From the NCBI RefSeq assembly GCF_018390555.1, contig NZ_JAHBGB010000027.1, forward strand, positions 186,001 to 250,000: a DNA stretch of 64,000 nucleotides, in the 5' to 3' direction. Origin of the DNA: Ancylobacter oerskovii. Its GTDB lineage: Bacteria; Pseudomonadota; Alphaproteobacteria; Rhizobiales; Xanthobacteraceae. Shown one piece after another: positions 60,623-64,000 of the stretch. Position 1 is the first letter of the stretch; every line of letters starts with the position of its first letter. The translations under genes and the position numbers were made by a program. Under the pieces are notes generated by a model. It was not told the DNA's origin, did no database searches, and saw nothing but the letters and a program-made list of their open reading frames with translations.

Positions 60623-61537
60623 TTAAGCGACATCCGCGACGGGAGCCGTCAGATCTGCGACGGCCGAGCGAATAGCCGCCTGCTGTTGCGGCGTAACTGC
60701 GGGGGTCGGCCGCCGGCTAATTCCCAGAGGGGCGCCCTGAAGCGAGAGGGCAAATTTCGAGGTGGCGATGCGGTTATCGGCGAAGATCGCATTCCACAGG
60801 CGCAGCATCTTCCGGTGCAGGGCGAGCGCCGTCGCATGGTCGCCGCGTTGCACGGCCTCCCACAGCTCGAGGCACTGACGCGGGGCCGCCGCCGCGAGCA
60901 TGGAAATCACGCCATGGGCGCCGAGCGCCATCGAGGGATACAGAAGCGCATCGATCGCCGCGAAGATGCGATCCCTGGGGCCTGCATCGAGCAGCAGGTC
61001 GGCAAGGAGCTTGAGATCTCCCGCGCTCTGCTTGACGCCGATCACGCCGGGCTCCTCGCGCATCATGCGCAGCAGGAGACGCGGCGTCAGATAGTTCCAG
61101 GGGATGACGTTGTAGACGATGATCGGAATGCCCACGGCATCGTAGACCTCCCGGAAATGGCGGATCATCGCCTCTTCGTCGGTCTTGTAGATGTAGTGAA
61201 CCGGCGTCAGCTGCAGCGCGGACACGCCGAGATCGGCGATCGCACGCGCCCGCTCGATGGCGTCGCGCGTGCTGTTGGCGATGACGCCCGCGATAAGCGG
61301 CCCGCTCTCGCCCAGTTCCTCGCCGACCACGCCGGTCATCGTGCGCAACTCATCGACCGAGAGATTGAACCCCTCCCCCGAGCTGCCGCCGACGACCAGG
61401 CCCTGAACGCCCTGCCGCAGCATGAAGCGCGAGAGTTCGCGCAGCGAGGAGACGTCGATCGTCTCGTCGTCGGAAAGCGGCGTCAGAAGCGGCGGCAGGA
61501 TGCCGGCAATCTCGGAAGGCTGGAAGATCCTGGACAT
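60623..61537 (-). CDS. DapA-family aldolase/lyase (dihydrodipicolinate synthase-like)
   Basis: A 304-residue TIM-barrel Schiff-base enzyme. The catalytic Lys is in GVIGVKQSAGDL, the Tyr in IPIIVYNVIPWNYL and the Gly/Ser loop in GLVVGGSSGEGFNLS; these are the features of class-I pyruvate-type aldolases/lyases. Not a housekeeping DapA by context; neighbours are a Bug-type binding protein and a LysR regulator, pointing to catabolism of a keto-sugar acid or similar. The start at 61537 has GGAGACGAGA upstream. Confidence 0.88.
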   Translation of the reverse strand: MSRIFQPSEIAGILPPLLTPLSDDETIDVSSLRELSRFMLRQGVQGLVVGGSSGEGFNLSVDELRTMTGVVGEELGESGPLIAGVIANSTRDAIERARAIADLGVSALQLTPVHYIYKTDEEAMIRHFREVYDAVGIPIIVYNVIPWNYLTPRLLLRMMREEPGVIGVKQSAGDLKLLADLLLDAGPRDRIFAAIDALLYPSMALGAHGVISMLAAAAPRQCLELWEAVQRGDHATALALHRKMLRLWNAIFADNRIATSKFALSLQGAPLGISRRPTPAVTPQQQAAIRSAVADLTAPVADVA

Positions 61538-61618
61538 TCTCGTCTCCATGAGGGCAAGAGGCGGCGATGCGGTGCGATGAAGCCCGCCGATCTGCCGCGC
61601 CGGATTGTCTTGACAGGG

Positions 61619-62593
61619 TCAGTTGATCTCGACCTTCGCGATGCGCGCCAGTTTGGCGAAGTGCTCGATCTGCTCGTCGATATAGGCCTGGAACTCGGTC
61701 GGCGAGGATATGGCGACTTCCAGCCCGAGCTCCTTCAAGCGGGCCAGCACGGAAGGATCCTTGATGGCTTCCCGCACGGCGGAATTCAGCTTCTCGACGA
61801 TGGCCGGCGACAGGCCGGCGGGCCCGACCAGGCCGTTCCACGTCAGCACCTCGAAGCCGGGCAACTGCTCGCTGATGGCCGGGACATCGGGCAGGAGCGA
61901 GGAGCGCGTCGTGGTGGTGACCGCGAGAGCCTTCAGCTTGCCGGCATTGACCTGCGGCATGACCTCGAGGATCGGATTGAACGCCGTCTCGATCTGCCCG
62001 CTCATGACGTCGGTGAGCGCGGGCGCGCCGCCCTTATAGGCGATCGGCATCATGGCGACGCCCGACATGGATTCGAACAGCGCTCCCGCGAGATGGGGAG
62101 AGGAGCCCTGCCCGGCCGTTCCGTAGTTCAGCTCCCCGGGCTTCTGCTTGCCATAGGCGATGAAGGCCTCGAGCGTCTGGGCCGGGAAAGAGGGAGCGAC
62201 CACCAGCACGCTCGGGCTGACCGTGAAGCGGGCAATGGCCGTGAAGTCCTTCCTGGGATCGTAGGAGAGCTTCGAGATGCTCACATTCGCCGCGAGCGGA
62301 CCGCTGCTGAGGAAGCCGAGCGTGTAGCCGTCGGGTGCGGCGGTGGCCACCGCCCCCGCGCCTATGGCGCCGCCCGCACCGGTGCGGTTTTCCACCACCA
62401 CCGGCTGGCCGAGGATCTCGCCCAGCTTCGTCGCGAGCACGCGCCCGGACACGTCGTTGTTCCCGCCGGCGGCAAAAGGCACGATCATGGTGATGGGACG
62501 CGTCGGATAGGCATCGCCCGCCGAGGCGTGGCCGATTCCCAGCATGAGGACTGCCGACACGATAGCCGTTTGCAGGCGGCCTAGACCTTTCAT
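61619..62593 (-). CDS. Bug/TctC-type tripartite tricarboxylate transporter binding protein
   Basis: A 324-residue periplasmic protein with signal peptide (cleavage ASAGDAYP). Typical Bug features: YPTRPITMIVPFAAGGNNDV, VVVENRTGAGGAIGAGAVAT, PDGYTLGFLSSGPLAANVSI, and YGTAGQGSSPHLAGALFESM. It captures a carboxylate for a TTT or other system not encoded here. It lies upstream of the DapA-type gene on the same strand, so uptake and aldolase may serve one pathway. Confidence 0.9.
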   Translation of the reverse strand: MKGLGRLQTAIVSAVLMLGIGHASAGDAYPTRPITMIVPFAAGGNNDVSGRVLATKLGEILGQPVVVENRTGAGGAIGAGAVATAAPDGYTLGFLSSGPLAANVSISKLSYDPRKDFTAIARFTVSPSVLVVAPSFPAQTLEAFIAYGKQKPGELNYGTAGQGSSPHLAGALFESMSGVAMMPIAYKGGAPALTDVMSGQIETAFNPILEVMPQVNAGKLKALAVTTTTRSSLLPDVPAISEQLPGFEVLTWNGLVGPAGLSPAIVEKLNSAVREAIKDPSVLARLKELGLEVAISSPTEFQAYIDEQIEHFAKLARIAKVEIN

Positions 62594-62716
62594 CGCTTCC
62601 TCCCGGTAAACAGCCTGCCGTTCTTTGCGACGGCATGGACACTGAAGGAGAGGCTAGGGAATTGATTTAAAAGCGTCTATTTTCTTTTCGTTCCCTCGTG
62701 TAAACCTACGGCTAAC

Positions 62717-63670
62717 ATGCAATCGGATCCTGGGCGTAACGCTTTCCAGCAATTGCGTTTCCGGCAACTGGAGATGGTGCGCCTGCTGGCGGACACGGGC
62801 AGCGTACGCACGACAGCGGGCCTGATGAACGTGACCGCACCGGCTCTGAGCAAGAGCCTGCGGGAGGTCGAGACGCTCATCGGCCACGAGCTTTTCATCC
62901 GCAGTTCCCGCGGTGTCGCGCCGACGCCGCTGGGGAGCGAGGTCGCCCGGCAGGCGCGCCTGCTGCTGCATGGGCTCGACGCGCTGCGGGACATCAAGCC
63001 GGAGACGCTGGGCTCGGAACGGGCGCTCCTTCGCCTCGGCACGGCCCCCTTCGTCGCGTGGCGCATCATGCCGAGCGTCATCGAGCGATTGAGGGCCGCG
63101 GATGCGCGGCTCCGCGTCCACCTCGTCGAAGGCCGGATCATCCCGCTGGCCGATCAGCTCCTGAACGGCGATCTCGACGCCATCCTCACGGTGATGACGC
63201 CGGAAGCGCTTCAGGTGCTGGGACGGGCGGAATTCCTGCTGGACCAGATTCATTCGGAGCGCGTGGTCATCATCTGCGGCCCGGGCCACCGCTGGGCAGG
63301 AAAGCGGGTTTCCTGGCCCGAGCTGGCGACCGCGGACTGGATCATGCCGCCGCAGACCTTCACCCTGCGCCTGACCGTGCAACGCACCTGCCTTCAGGCC
63401 GGCGCCATTCCCCCCGAGCCGGTGATCGAGTCGGTCAACATCCCGGCGGTCATCAACTATGTCAAAGCCGGCCTGGGCATTACCGCCGCCTTCGGATCGA
63501 CGGTGAAAGACGACCTGAATTCCGGCGCGCTCCACCTTATCCGCACCGATGCCGAGCTGCCGACGGTTCCGGTTGGACTGGCCGCACGGCGGACGCCCAC
63601 CATCGGCCAGGCGATGCGCACCCTCAGGGACGCCTTCGAACGCTACGCGGCGGCCCCGTCCGAAGCCTGA
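62717..63670 (+). CDS. LysR-type transcriptional regulator
   Basis: A 317-residue LysR: helix-turn-helix in FRQLEMVRLLADTGSVRTTA and GLMNVTAPALSKSLREVETL, effector domain with RLGTAPFVAWRIMPSVIERL and VKAGLGITAAFGSTVKDDL. It is divergent from the Bug protein and DapA-type aldolase with about 120 bases between, so it probably regulates them. Ligand unknown. Confidence 0.9.
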   Translation: MQSDPGRNAFQQLRFRQLEMVRLLADTGSVRTTAGLMNVTAPALSKSLREVETLIGHELFIRSSRGVAPTPLGSEVARQARLLLHGLDALRDIKPETLGSERALLRLGTAPFVAWRIMPSVIERLRAADARLRVHLVEGRIIPLADQLLNGDLDAILTVMTPEALQVLGRAEFLLDQIHSERVVIICGPGHRWAGKRVSWPELATADWIMPPQTFTLRLTVQRTCLQAGAIPPEPVIESVNIPAVINYVKAGLGITAAFGSTVKDDLNSGALHLIRTDAELPTVPVGLAARRTPTIGQAMRTLRDAFERYAAAPSEA

Positions 63671-64000
63671 CCACTTCCCTGGACCATGGCCCAGGAGGCT
63701 TCCGGCACCCCTCTCTGGCTCGCTGCGACGGCATCCTGCCGTGCCCTGCACGGGGCAGTTCGGCGCGGGAGGAACCAGGCACAGGACGCCTGCGCACCCC
63801 GCCCCGCGGCACCAGCTTCAGGGCATGACGACCCACCCTGGCCAGATGCCCGCGACAATCGCCGAACCGCCCAGCTGCAGTTGGCGATCAATACCCTCCC
63901 TCACCCAATCCGAAGGCCTGCATACCGCTAAGTAAACCCTACATAACTCATCTGTCTTCACGCAACCGTGATGCGTGCATGGATGCAACACCTGCCCGAA
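63671..64000. other. Terminal intergenic stretch
   Basis: 330 bases after the LysR gene to the window end. A CCTGG-n-CCAGG imperfect palindrome near 63678-63695 may be a weak terminator. The last ~80 bases become less GC-rich (TAAGTAAACCCTACATAAC) and may hold the promoter of a gene beyond the window. No gene was supported. Confidence 0.4.

Overview
The window is high-GC DNA with tightly packed operons, many joined by ATGA start/stop overlaps. Gene content points to an alphaproteobacterium of the order Hyphomicrobiales: an Frc-type fructose ABC system, a choline-sulfate utilisation cluster, a MatR/MatC-like malonate system, a SigF/NrsF pair and a bufferin cluster. A Xanthobacteraceae-like host (Ancylobacter/Starkeya type) fits, but this is an inference. 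No rRNA, tRNA, CRISPR array, IS element or phage gene was seen, so the region looks like chromosomal, metabolically versatile DNA.

Layout. (1) 1-7169, minus: one long operon running from a formylglycine-generating enzyme (FGE) through a HAD phosphatase, MoxR ATPase, DUF58, DUF4381, two VWA membrane proteins, a TPR protein and the start of a BatD-like protein. The second VWA protein has a degenerate metal site. (2) 7827-10319, plus: secreted DUF3300 and DUF2950 proteins. (3) 10421-13220, minus: tauABC taurine uptake. (4) 13566-14492: a YciI-like protein and a GNAT acetyltransferase. (5) 14595-24886, plus: an amide-utilisation operon. A leader RNA with two ANTAR-type hexaloops overlaps a terminator; amiC, amiR, a five-gene branched-chain/urea-type ABC transporter, formamidase and a double-domain nitrilase-like protein follow. 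Two copies of a composite palindromic repeat interrupt this operon.

(6) 24912-33221: a complete malonate decarboxylase operon (mdcABCDEGH on the minus strand) headed by a MatC-type carrier, with a divergent FCD-GntR regulator and a MatR-like operator. (7) 33334-36918: choline sulfatase, a choline-binding protein and a divergent LysR regulator. The sulfatase has the Cys motif that the FGE of region 1 could mature. (8) 37160-42028: a TAXI-TRAP transporter with NAD-malic enzyme. (9) 42316-45311: four unrecognised envelope genes. (10) 45651-49401: a Tat-lipoprotein L,D-transpeptidase homologue, a FMN-barrel/GAF/helix protein, a second FMN-barrel protein and an arylamine N-acetyltransferase.

(11) 49477-53308: a bufferin RiPP cluster (bufA1-bufB-bufC-doxX) divergent from an ECF sigma factor and its NrsF-type membrane anti-sigma. 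Both directions carry a GTAA(C/T)G-N16-CGAA promoter. (12) 53649-58926: frcB-frcC-frcA fructose ABC transporter, divergent ROK regulator, a RbsD/FucU protein and the remains of a fructokinase gene. (13) 58993-63670: an AGE-family sugar isomerase, a DapA-family aldolase/lyase, a Bug-type solute-binding protein and a divergent LysR regulator.

The most notable items are the SigF-bufferin module with matched divergent promoters, the ANTAR leader RNA, the unrecognised four-gene envelope cluster, and several enzymes with altered catalytic residues.
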